A DNA stretch of 54,444 nt, taken from NCBI GenBank assembly GCA_016782865.1, contig JADHXR010000030.1:1-54444 (forward strand). Direction: 5' to 3'. The notes under the pieces were generated by a model. The model did no database searches. It was not told the DNA's origin and saw only the letters and a program-made list of their open reading frames with translations. A program made the translations under genes and the position numbers. This document shows positions 26,155 through 34,402 of this stretch, one piece after another; position 1 is the first letter of the stretch; each line of letters starts with the position of its first letter. The stretch is from Phycisphaerae bacterium (GTDB taxonomy: Bacteria; Planctomycetota; Phycisphaerae; Sedimentisphaerales; Anaerobacaceae).

Positions 26155-27384
26155 ATGACGACCGAAACAAATTACGATACGGTGTTCGGCAGAATGGTTG
26201 TAGAGCGAGGGCTGTGTACCGATGAGGAGTTGCTTCGCTCACTCAAGGAGCTGGAGACTCAGCGGAAGATCAGACCCGTAATTCTCAAAGATCTCATGGT
26301 CGAGCTTGACCTTATAACCGCCGGCCAGGCCGAGAGATTGAAGACAAGCCTCAAAGAAAGCAAAGCCGCAGTAAAGAAGATCCCCGGCTACAAGATACTC
26401 GGCAAGCTCGGCGCCGGGGCGATGGCCGTGGTGTACAAGGCCAAACAATTGAGCCTGAACCGGATGGTTGCGATCAAGGTGTTGCCGAAACGGTTCAGCG
26501 AGAATCCCGAGTACGTCGAGCGGTTTTACAGGGAGGGCCAGGCCGCCGGAAGTCTCAATCATCCCAACATCGTCCAGGCTATCGACGTTGGTGAGGCAGG
26601 CGGATATCATTATTTCGTGATGGAGTACGTCGAGGGCAAGACCATATCGGATGACCTGGTGGCTGGAAAGATTTTTCCCGAAGCCGAAGCGCTCGACATA
26701 ATAACTCAGGTCGCCAGCGCACTGGCGCACGCCCACGCTTGCACCCTTATCCATCGCGACGTCAAGCCCAAGAATATCATAATAAGCACCAACGGAACGG
26801 TCAAACTTGCCGACATGGGCCTGGCACGCGCAACGACAGATATCGAGGCCGCACAAAGCGAAGCAGGCAAAGCCTACGGAACGCCGTACTACATCGCGCC
26901 GGAACAGATTCGAGGCAGAATCGATATCGACGGCAGAGCCGACATTTACGGCCTCGGGGCTACGTTGTATCACATGCTAACCGGGCGTGTGCCGTTCATG
27001 GCGGAGGATTCTGCGGACGTCATGCGAAAGCACCTGAGGGAAAAACTGGTTCCGCCCGACCACATCAATACGTCCCTGTCGGCTGGAGTCTCGGAAGTTG
27101 TCGAGATCATGATGGCCAAGCGCAAAGAAGATCGCTATCACGACGTCGAGGAATTGCTCACCGATCTGGAGGCCCTTCGCGACGGCAGGCCGCCGGTCCA
27201 TGCGCACAAACGGTTCGACGTTTCCATGCTCGAGAGGCTCCAAGAGGGAGACGTTGTTGAGGTCAAAGAGAAGGCCTACGAAGAAGAGACCATCGCCAAC
27301 TACCGAATGGCGATCCTGGTCCTGAGCACCGTTGCGGCCGTCTTCCTGCTGATTATAGTCCTGCTCCTGTTATTCAACAAGTAA
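26155..27384 (+). CDS. Hanks-type Ser/Thr protein kinase with C-terminal membrane anchor
   Basis: 409 residues. An N-terminal helical region (1-75; FGRMVVERGLCTDEELLRSLKELE) resembles the small leading domain common in planctomycete kinases. The kinase domain has KLGAGAMAVVYKAK (glycine loop), K108 in VAIKVL, the catalytic HRDVKPKN (H200-R201-D202), a DMG in place of DFG (D220) and GTPYYIAPEQ. It is a Pkn/PASTA-less kinase: the tail ends in a transmembrane helix (about 387-407), so the domain faces the cytoplasm. Catalytic residues are intact. No phosphatase or substrate gene is adjacent; dnaE follows after a 250-base gap. Confidence 0.93.
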   Translation: MTTETNYDTVFGRMVVERGLCTDEELLRSLKELETQRKIRPVILKDLMVELDLITAGQAERLKTSLKESKAAVKKIPGYKILGKLGAGAMAVVYKAKQLSLNRMVAIKVLPKRFSENPEYVERFYREGQAAGSLNHPNIVQAIDVGEAGGYHYFVMEYVEGKTISDDLVAGKIFPEAEALDIITQVASALAHAHACTLIHRDVKPKNIIISTNGTVKLADMGLARATTDIEAAQSEAGKAYGTPYYIAPEQIRGRIDIDGRADIYGLGATLYHMLTGRVPFMAEDSADVMRKHLREKLVPPDHINTSLSAGVSEVVEIMMAKRKEDRYHDVEELLTDLEALRDGRPPVHAHKRFDVSMLERLQEGDVVEVKEKAYEEETIANYRMAILVLSTVAAVFLLIIVLLLLFNK

Positions 27385-27636
27385 TCCAAAATGCCCGCGC
27401 AGTTTGGGGCCCTGATCAATCATCATTAATCATTTGCGAATAGGTCTATGCCTCGATGCGGTGCACATTTCTATTGCGAGCAGCTTGTCCGGGTCCTCAG
27501 CCATTACGACGTCGGCGTCATCCTTGGGATAAGAAACGTGGGCCTGCTGCACTCGGGGTATTTCGATTGACAACGACACATGATGGGTCTATCATTTCAG
27601 TATCAGTTGTACTATAAGGTAAGGATGGCCTAATTT

Positions 27637-30600
27637 ATGTCAGGTAAAGGATTTACGCATCTCCACTTGCACAGTCAATACTCATTGCTCGATGGTGCTA
27701 TCGCCTTCGGCAAGCTGTTCAAACGCTGCGAGAAACTCGGCATGGGTGCTGTGGCGGTTACTGATCACGGCAATATGTTCGGGGCTGTTGAGTTCTATAC
27801 GAAGGGATTGGCCGCGCATGTCAAACCGATAATCGGCATCGAGGCATATCTGGCGCCGGGTAGCCGGTTCGACAGGACCAAGACCGGCATCTCCGATGCG
27901 GCGTATCATCTGATTCTGTTGGCTGAGAACAACGCCGGCTACCATAATCTGCTCAAGCTCGCCAGCACGGGCTATCTTGACGGGTTCTACTATCGTCCGA
28001 GAGTAGACAAGGAGATTCTGGCTCAATGCAACGAAGGTATTATCTGCACGTCCGCGTGCATAAAAGGCGAACTCGCCGCCGAGATTGCCCGCGGTAATGA
28101 ACAAGCGGCTCGCGCAAAGGCGGAAAGCTACGTCAAGATCTTCGGGCCTGAGCGGTTCTTCATCGAGATACAGGAGCACGCCGGTGACGGCCCCAAGACT
28201 ACCGAGGGGCTCGTCGATCTTGCCAACAAGATGGGGCTCGGCCTGGTGGCTACCAACGACGTGCACTTTCTCCAGGAGAGCGACCATGAGGCGCACAACT
28301 GTCTTTGCGCCATAAGCACGGGCAAACAATTCGACGATCCCAACAGGATGATCTATCCGTCGGACATCTACCTCAAGAGCGCCGAGGAGATGCGCGAGCT
28401 TTTTGCCGGGATGCCCGAGGCCTGTGACAATACGCTGGTGATTGCCGAGCGATGCAATGTCAAACTTGATTTAAAGACACAGCATGCGCCGCGCTTCGAA
28501 CCTTCCGACGGATCAACGCCCGAGGATTATCTGACCAAGTTGTGCTACGAAGGGGCCGAGGAGCGATACGGCCAGATCACCGACCAGATAAAGGCCCGAC
28601 TCGACAGGGAGTTGGACGTAATCGAATCGAAAGGCTTCGCCGGCTACTTCCTCATCGTCTGGGATTTCTGCAAGTACGCACATCAGAACAAGATCCCCAT
28701 CGGCGCCAGAGGCAGCGGCGTAGGAACATTGGTCGGATACTGCCTGGGGCTCTGCGACGTTGATCCGATACGATACGATTTGCTTTTCGAGCGGTTCATG
28801 GATCCCGAGCGTAATGAGATGCCCGATATCGACATCGACATCTGCCAGGCTCACCGGGCGCAGCTCATCGACTACGTCCGGCAAAAATATGGCCACGTCG
28901 CGCAGATAATCACTTTCGGAACAATGAAGGCCCGAGCGGTCATCCGCGACGTTTGCCGCGTGCTTGGCGTGCCGTTGGGCGAGGCGGACAGGTTGGCCAA
29001 GCTCGTGCCTTTCTCACTCGACATGACGCTCGAGAAGGCGCTCAAGACAGAGCCTGAGTTGAAAGAAGGTTATGACCAGAGCGAACAGACAAGAAAAGTT
29101 ATCGACATCGGTCAAAAGCTCGAAGGTCTCGCCCGCCACGCGTCGATCCACGCCGCGGGCATCGTCATCGCCGATGAGCCTTTGACCAATTTTGTACCGC
29201 TGTACAAGGCGCCAGGTTCAGAAGATATCGTGACGCAGTTCGAAGGACCTACGGTCGAGAAGGTCGGTCTGCTGAAGATGGACTTTCTGGGGCTCAAAAC
29301 ACTCAGCGTCCTGGAACGGTCATGCCAACTGGTAAAGGAGATCCACGGCGAAGATATCGATCTGGAGAAACTCGATCATACCGACCAGAAGGTTTTCGAG
29401 CTTTTCTCGGCGGGAAAGACAAAAGGAATCTTCCAATTCGAATCGGGCGGCATGCAAAATCTGCTGATGAAGATGAAGCCCGACCGGGTGGAAGATTTGA
29501 TCGCGGCCAATGCGCTCTATCGCCCGGGGCCGATGATTCTCATTCCGGATTACATCGACCGCAAGCACGGGGCCCAATGGAGCCTGCCGCACCCGATCAT
29601 GACCGAGGTCCTCGAAGAAACCTACGGCATCATGACCTACCAGGAACAGGTGATGCGAATCTGTAACCGGTTGGGTGACATCCCGCTGCGAGAGGCCTAC
29701 ACTCTTATTAAGGCGATAAGCAAGAAGAAGGGCAAGATCATCGCCAAAGAGCGGGAGAGATTCATCGAAGGCTGTGTCAGCAAGGGTCTGACAGCCAAAC
29801 AGGCCGAGGAGATTTTCGAGCTTATCGAACGATTCGCCGGCTACGGCTTCAACAAGAGTCACTCGACCCGCTATGCGTTCATCGCGTACCAGACCGCCTA
29901 TATGAAGTCGCATTGGCCCGTCGAGTTCATGGCGGCTCTTCTGACTTACGAAATGGACAACACCGAGAAGATCGTCGATTATATCGCCGAGTGCATACAG
30001 ATGAACATCGAAGTCCTGGCGCCCGACATCAATGAAAGCGGCATCGATTTTACGCCGCTTTATGAGCAGCCGCAAGAGGGCGAAACCAACAAGGGCGTCA
30101 TACGCTTCGGCCTGGCCGCCGTCAAAGGCGTAGGCGGAAAGGCGGTCGAACAGATCATCGCCGCCCGCAAAGAAATCGGCGAGTTCAAGAGTTTGTTCCA
30201 CTTCTGCGAAAACGTGGACCTGAGGGCAGCCAACAAACAAGTCCTTGAAGCACTTATCAAAGCCGGCGCTTTCGACAAGCTCGGCGGGGGCCGTGCGCAA
30301 ATGATGGCCGGGCTTGAAAGCGCAATGGAAAACGGCGCGAATTTGCAGTCCGACAAGCAGGCGGGCCAGATGAATTTCTTCGGGCAGATGGCCGGTGGCA
30401 ACGACTATTCGAAGGACCACAAACGCCTGCCCAACGTTGCGCCGTGGCCCGAGCCGAAAATGCTGGCCTACGAAAAGGAGGTGCTCGGTTTCTATGTCAC
30501 GAGCAATCCGCTTAGCCATCACGCCGAGAGCATAAATGCCTATTCTACCCTGAACAGCTCGCAACTGGCCGAGGCCAACGGCGAGAAGGAAGTCGTGATC

Positions 30601-31095
30601 GGCGGGATGATAACCAAGATAAGATATAACCTGACCAAGACCGGGCGCAGCGCAGGTTCGAAGATGGCGGTCTTTACGCTTCAGGATTTGCAGGGACAGG
30701 TCGAAGTGGTGATGTTCCCCGAGGTGCTCACCGGATTCGCCGACGTGCTGGAGCCTGACGCGATCGTCTTCGTGAAGGGCAAGCTCGATTACAGAAGGGA
30801 AAGACCCAACGTCCTGGCCTTGGAACTGATACCCCTGGAAAACGTCAGGGACAAATTAGCCGCCAAGGTTAAGATAGGGCTGGACGCCAGGGAGGTGACC
30901 GAAGAGAGGATAGCCCAGATAAAGAGCATCTGTGAGCATCACAAGGGCAAGAGCGCCGTCTATGTCGCCGTGCGGACCGACAAAGGCTGGGTCCACACCG
31001 CCGCCGACAAGGAACTGAGCGTAAACCCCGACCTCGACTTCTGCCGAAAGATGCGTCAATTAGTAGGCGAAGAAAACTTCCAATTAGCGAGATGA
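27637..31095 (+). CDS. dnaE: DNA polymerase III subunit alpha
   Basis: 1152 residues, normal for DnaE1. Replicative polymerase catalytic subunit. The N-terminal PHP domain opens HLHLHSQYSLLDGAI and has AVTDHGNMFGAVEFY. The catalytic acidic cluster is PDIDIDI (D397, D399, D401), the fingers carry ... LEGLARHASIHAAGIV and YRPGPMILIPDYI, and KSHSTRYAFIAYQTAYMKSHWPVEFMAALLT closes the core. A helix-hairpin-helix and an OB domain (VVIGGMITKIRYNLTKTGRSAGSKMAVFTLQD) follow. Start ATG 27637 has AAGGTAAGGA upstream. It stands alone. Confidence 0.97.
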   Translation: MSGKGFTHLHLHSQYSLLDGAIAFGKLFKRCEKLGMGAVAVTDHGNMFGAVEFYTKGLAAHVKPIIGIEAYLAPGSRFDRTKTGISDAAYHLILLAENNAGYHNLLKLASTGYLDGFYYRPRVDKEILAQCNEGIICTSACIKGELAAEIARGNEQAARAKAESYVKIFGPERFFIEIQEHAGDGPKTTEGLVDLANKMGLGLVATNDVHFLQESDHEAHNCLCAISTGKQFDDPNRMIYPSDIYLKSAEEMRELFAGMPEACDNTLVIAERCNVKLDLKTQHAPRFEPSDGSTPEDYLTKLCYEGAEERYGQITDQIKARLDRELDVIESKGFAGYFLIVWDFCKYAHQNKIPIGARGSGVGTLVGYCLGLCDVDPIRYDLLFERFMDPERNEMPDIDIDICQAHRAQLIDYVRQKYGHVAQIITFGTMKARAVIRDVCRVLGVPLGEADRLAKLVPFSLDMTLEKALKTEPELKEGYDQSEQTRKVIDIGQKLEGLARHASIHAAGIVIADEPLTNFVPLYKAPGSEDIVTQFEGPTVEKVGLLKMDFLGLKTLSVLERSCQLVKEIHGEDIDLEKLDHTDQKVFELFSAGKTKGIFQFESGGMQNLLMKMKPDRVEDLIAANALYRPGPMILIPDYIDRKHGAQWSLPHPIMTEVLEETYGIMTYQEQVMRICNRLGDIPLREAYTLIKAISKKKGKIIAKERERFIEGCVSKGLTAKQAEEIFELIERFAGYGFNKSHSTRYAFIAYQTAYMKSHWPVEFMAALLTYEMDNTEKIVDYIAECIQMNIEVLAPDINESGIDFTPLYEQPQEGETNKGVIRFGLAAVKGVGGKAVEQIIAARKEIGEFKSLFHFCENVDLRAANKQVLEALIKAGAFDKLGGGRAQMMAGLESAMENGANLQSDKQAGQMNFFGQMAGGNDYSKDHKRLPNVAPWPEPKMLAYEKEVLGFYVTSNPLSHHAESINAYSTLNSSQLAEANGEKEVVIGGMITKIRYNLTKTGRSAGSKMAVFTLQDLQGQVEVVMFPEVLTGFADVLEPDAIVFVKGKLDYRRERPNVLALELIPLENVRDKLAAKVKIGLDAREVTEERIAQIKSICEHHKGKSAVYVAVRTDKGWVHTAADKELSVNPDLDFCRKMRQLVGEENFQLAR

Positions 31096-31160
31096 AGATA
31101 GGATGTTCGATACTCGATGCTCGATACTCGTAGTCTGTCGATGATGACTCGCTCGCTGTC

Positions 31161-31180
31161 ATTCCTGTGAAAACAGGAAT
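31161..31180. repeat. Short hairpin (ATTCCTGT/ACAGGAAT)
   Basis: An 8-base perfect stem with GAAA loop, in the wording GTCATTCC ... GGAATCCAG that recurs as a dispersed repeat in many bacteria. It is preceded by loosely repeated TCGATAC/TCGATGC words (31107-31130). It could also act as a weak transcript end for dnaE. Confidence 0.55.
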
Positions 31181-31246
31181 CCAGATGTTCGTCAACCCAA
31201 GCAAAACAAAGGATCTGGACTGCGGCAAAATATGCGGGAGATCGTT

Positions 31247-31804
31247 ATGTGGCTGCCAATAGATGAAAGACACTTGCTTCTCGGCTACTATGTGAATATC
31301 TTCAATATTGACGATAAGAATGTCTGTCGTTATCTTGACAGTCCGAAGTGGTTTGAAATGTCAGATTGGACTACTATTCTGGCAAAACCGAACTGGATTC
31401 CAATGTTGACGCCTTGGCTTGTAAAACATGCCGCTCGAAATGTCAAGGCTTATGGTGGTAGCGACAAGGCACCCACGAGCAAAAATAAAGGCGTAGATGA
31501 GTTCTTGGAAGAAGTCAAAATCCATATCAAACTCGACAGAAGACTGCAGTTTTCTAATTCTGGACTGGAGAAGCGAAAACTCATAAGTGTGCAAAGGCAT
31601 CAACGCTGCGACGAAGTGGCGGGAATCAGCCTGACAATTGAAGGTTGTGATCTGGGCAGAAAATATAGTTCCTGGTGGACACGGAGTGGCCTTTTGTTCG
31701 CAGAATACAAGAATCACTGGATATGGGTCGTTGTGAGTTTCCTCGGCGGAGTGGTTGGAGCATTACTGATAAACTGGCTGTCAAGGGGTGCGAGTGGTGA
31801 ATGA
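31247..31804 (+). CDS. Hypothetical protein with C-terminal transmembrane helix
   Basis: 185 residues from ATG 31247, which has GGGAG eight bases upstream; ATG 31232 is less likely. The body is mixed and hydrophilic (MWLPIDERHLLLGYYVNIF, ... VDEFLEEVKIHIKLDRRLQF, LISVQRHQRCDEVAGISLTIEG) and the end is a single membrane helix (NHWIWVVVSFLGGVVGALLINWLS). The orientation suggests a tail-anchored cytoplasmic domain. I do not recognise the family. Slightly AT-rich; it lies just upstream of a toxin-antitoxin pair and may be part of the same acquired segment. Confidence 0.6.
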   Translation: MWLPIDERHLLLGYYVNIFNIDDKNVCRYLDSPKWFEMSDWTTILAKPNWIPMLTPWLVKHAARNVKAYGGSDKAPTSKNKGVDEFLEEVKIHIKLDRRLQFSNSGLEKRKLISVQRHQRCDEVAGISLTIEGCDLGRKYSSWWTRSGLLFAEYKNHWIWVVVSFLGGVVGALLINWLSRGASGE

Positions 31805-31913
31805 ACCACGAGCTATATTGACTGTTCTTGATGATGCGTTAAGATGTGACGATAATAGGTCAGTTCGTGGCAGGAATCTTGGCTGTCTATGCTCATTTGG
31901 GACGTGATTGATA

Positions 31914-32237
31914 ATGTTTTCAGAACAGCAGAAACAATTACTGAAGCAGCTGTTGGTCACTTCACTCAAGACAGAGAGTGAGGTGTGCCGGATTGTTGTT
32001 TTCGGCTCCTTTGTCAGTTCGGACAATCCGCATGACATGGATGTCGCCGTATTTCAGGACAGCGACGAGAAATACCTTCCGTTGGCTATGAGATACCGTA
32101 AGAAGACACGTGAGATTGCCCGGATGATACCTATGGATATCATTCCCCTGAAAGCCGGCGCCGAAGGTGAGACTTTCCTGGATGAAATTGAGCGCGGCGA
32201 GGTTGTATATGAAAGATCAGACGAAGAAGTGGCTTGA
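31914..32237 (+). CDS. MNT-type nucleotidyltransferase (antitoxin of HEPN/MNT module)
   Basis: 107 residues from ATG 31914. The minimal nucleotidyltransferase signature is present: VVFGSFVSSDNPHDMDVAVF, with G31-S32 and the metal aspartates D41 and D43. In HEPN/MNT pairs the MNT protein neutralises the HEPN partner, in characterised cases by adding AMP to it. The stop overlaps the HEPN gene start by 29 bases, the usual translational coupling. Confidence 0.88.
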   Translation: MFSEQQKQLLKQLLVTSLKTESEVCRIVVFGSFVSSDNPHDMDVAVFQDSDEKYLPLAMRYRKKTREIARMIPMDIIPLKAGAEGETFLDEIERGEVVYERSDEEVA

Positions 32238-32604
32238 ATATGCCGATGAGAATCTGCGATCGGCTAAGGTCCTTTTGGACAACGAGCTTTTCAATCCCTG
32301 TCTGCAAAATGTGCAACAAGCAGTGGAGAAGATGCTAAAGGCAGTCTTGTCCGAATCGGGGATCAAAATAAAGAAGACGCACAGCATCAACGAGTTGGTG
32401 ACCATCCTTGCTGAAAACGGCATGAAAGTCCATATCGAAGAAGACGAGCGCGATCTGATCGACTCAATATACCTTCCGTCAAAATATCCTATCGGTGGTG
32501 TTCTACCGGACTTTGAACCGGACATGGAGACCTGCGTGCAATGCGTAGCTGTAGCCGAACGTGTAAGAGGCTCAATCACAGGCCTTCTGTCAAAAGGTGG
32601 CTGA
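32209..32604 (+). CDS. HEPN domain protein (toxin of HEPN/MNT module)
   Basis: 131 residues from ATG 32209. WLEYADENLRSAKVLLDNELFNPCLQNVQQAVEKMLKAVL is the typical helical HEPN start, and IKKTHSINELVTIL its second block. HEPN toxins are ribonucleases with an Rx4-6H motif; here the position before the histidine is lysine-rich (KIKKTH), with no clear arginine at the right spacing, so the RNase may be weakened or the site differs. Pairing and 29-base overlap with the MNT gene make the module call firm. Confidence 0.88.
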   Translation: MKDQTKKWLEYADENLRSAKVLLDNELFNPCLQNVQQAVEKMLKAVLSESGIKIKKTHSINELVTILAENGMKVHIEEDERDLIDSIYLPSKYPIGGVLPDFEPDMETCVQCVAVAERVRGSITGLLSKGG

Positions 32605-32627
32605 TAAAGGCAGAGTCTAAAAGACCG

Positions 32628-33251
32628 TCACGTTTTTCTTACGGCGATCGTGTAAATCGGCCGTTGGTCCTTGATGTATTTTCGTTCGAAATTTGTGCCG
32701 ACATATTCGCCCGTTTCAGCGCCGGCGGGGCAGAGAAAATCTATTTCCTTCAGATCCTCGGCTCGCCCGGCCAGAACTGTCTTTATCTGCTCGAAATAAT
32801 CCGCGTGGTCGGTGGCGATTCGCAATTGTCCGCCGGTCTTTAAGCAGCCAATGAGGTTCTCTATATTCGCCGGGCAGATAAAGCGTCTTTTGTTGTGACG
32901 TTTCTTGTGCCAGGGGTCGGGAAAGTAGATGTGGAAACAGTCCACCGAGTCGTCGGGCACCGAATCGGCTAAGAAAACCTCAGCGTCGGTCCGAATGACC
33001 CTCACGTTCGTCAGGCCCCATCGGCCTATTCGGTCGACTGCGTAGCGGTAGTATCTGCCGGCCCATTCTATACCGAGGAAGTTGTCGCCGGGCCGAGCCT
33101 TGGCCTGGCTAACCAGGAAGGTGCCTTTACCGGCGCCGATTTCGATGTGCACGGGGCCGACACGTCCGAAAAGCCGGACAAAATCAATTTTTCCATTCAG
33201 ATTCTCAGGCTTTAGTGAAATCCCAGGATAATCTTTCAATATTCGCGCCAT
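32628..33251 (-). CDS. trmB: tRNA (guanine-N7-)-methyltransferase
   Basis: 207 residues. It methylates G46 of tRNA with S-adenosylmethionine. Signature segments: HIEIGAGKGTFLVSQAKARP (SAM motif I), NFLGIEWAGRYYRYAVDR, and the TrmB-specific YFPDPWHKKRHNKRRFI, plus GGQLRIATDHADYF and TNFERKYIKDQRPIYTIAV at the end. The length is normal. It converges with the HEPN gene, 23 bases apart. Promoter elements are not obvious. Confidence 0.95.
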   Translation of the reverse strand: MARILKDYPGISLKPENLNGKIDFVRLFGRVGPVHIEIGAGKGTFLVSQAKARPGDNFLGIEWAGRYYRYAVDRIGRWGLTNVRVIRTDAEVFLADSVPDDSVDCFHIYFPDPWHKKRHNKRRFICPANIENLIGCLKTGGQLRIATDHADYFEQIKTVLAGRAEDLKEIDFLCPAGAETGEYVGTNFERKYIKDQRPIYTIAVRKT

Positions 33252-33414
33252 CAGCTAAATCACGTCAAAAAAACACACGCTAATACGATTGTAAGTATTG
33301 CAGCGATTGTATTTGCCGCAGGGGCAATGTTCAAGCGAAGAGTTGACCGGTTTTGCTGTCCGGGCGTGGTTAAAGTGTGGCTGGCCGTTGTTCGATAAGA
33401 TGCAGTGAACTCGT

Positions 33415-33442
33415 TTGTCGGCTAATGCGTATTCATTATAGG
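33415..33442 (+). promoter_or_regulatory. Possible promoter of the isochorismatase-like gene
   Basis: TTGTCG (33415-33420), a 16-base spacer, TATAGG (33437-33442), 37 bases before ATG 33479. A CAGGAG ribosome-binding site lies between. Confidence 0.4.
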
Positions 33443-33478
33443 GCAGAATCGCAGGAGCCAAGAAAGGAAGCCTGAGAA

Positions 33479-34183
33479 ATGATTCTACAACTTGTCAAAT
33501 CACGCCGCAAATATATCCTCGTGGATATTGACACTCAGAAAGACTTTCTATTGGCCGAGGGTAAAGCCTGCATAAGGAACCACCGCAGGGTGCTTGCGCA
33601 CATCCGCAGGGTCATGGCCTGGGCAAGAACTCGGAATATCCCTATAATCTCAACCGCTGAGGTTTATCCTGATAACAACGGCGAGAGTACGACTGACTAC
33701 TGCATCGACGGCACAGAGGGACAGAAGAAAATACATTACACGCTTTTCAACGACAGGGTGACTTTCGCCGCGGACGGCAATACGGATTTACCGAGGGATA
33801 TGCTGTGTCGGCACAAACAGATCATCCTTCACAAGCGCTGCATCGATCCGTTCGACGAGCCTCGGATCGACAGACTGCTCAGTGAAGTGCGCGCCAACGA
33901 GTTCATTTTGGTCGGCACGACGCTCGAAGGCGCCGTTAAGATGACGGCGCTGGGATTGCTGCAGCGAGGCAAGAAAGTCACGGTTGTAGTCGACGCAGTG
34001 GGCTCACACAGCAAGAAAGAGGCAATGTTGACGCTTCGCAAGATGGAGACCAAGGGAGCGAAGATGATCGACACCAGGAAACTCGCCGGGACGTCCCATC
34101 TAAGGCAGGTGGGTACATGTGCCTGTGAGAGCTGCCGGGGTGCCGGGCGCAAAGCATCGGTAAGCACCGCAGAAGAGGACTAA
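33479..34183 (+). CDS. Isochorismatase-like fold protein lacking the catalytic cysteine
   Basis: 234 residues. The cysteine-hydrolase fold is clear: LVDIDTQKDFL (D18), the long insert with TTDYCIDGTEGQKKI, and IILHKRCIDPFDE (K119). The nucleophile turn reads VGTTLEGAVKMTALGLL. Family members have a cysteine where this protein has A152, so the usual Asp-Lys-Cys triad is incomplete and amidase chemistry is unlikely. The C-terminus carries CACESCRGAGRK, a CxCxxC cluster that could bind metal. Perhaps a binding or regulatory protein. Start chosen for the CAGGAG site upstream. Confidence 0.75.
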   Translation: MILQLVKSRRKYILVDIDTQKDFLLAEGKACIRNHRRVLAHIRRVMAWARTRNIPIISTAEVYPDNNGESTTDYCIDGTEGQKKIHYTLFNDRVTFAADGNTDLPRDMLCRHKQIILHKRCIDPFDEPRIDRLLSEVRANEFILVGTTLEGAVKMTALGLLQRGKKVTVVVDAVGSHSKKEAMLTLRKMETKGAKMIDTRKLAGTSHLRQVGTCACESCRGAGRKASVSTAEED

Positions 34184-34268
34184 CGTCCGGCTCGACCGCA
34201 TTCGTCGCTGAAGATCACTCCAAAATCCACTTGAATCGAACCATTCGGCGCTCAGATCCCTTTAATCA

Positions 34269-34297
34269 TTGACATAGTCCATCGGGCGCAATATTTT
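34269..34297 (+). promoter_or_regulatory. Probable sigma70-type promoter ahead of the secreted propeller-like gene
   Basis: TTGACA (34269-34274), a 17-base spacer, TATTTT (34292-34297). It is 105 bases before ATG 34403. Confidence 0.55.
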
Positions 34298-34402
34298 TGC
34301 CTTTGCGTTTTGGATCTCGGTTGATTCTCGCCAGACCGAGGGCAGGCGGTCCGCCCCCGGCAGAAGGTCGACTTATGAAAGGTTTCAGACAAGGACATCG
34401 CA

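Noticed and set aside
29320..30564. A 414-codon open frame opposite dnaE
   Set aside because: Antisense shadow of a highly conserved gene in GC-rich codons.
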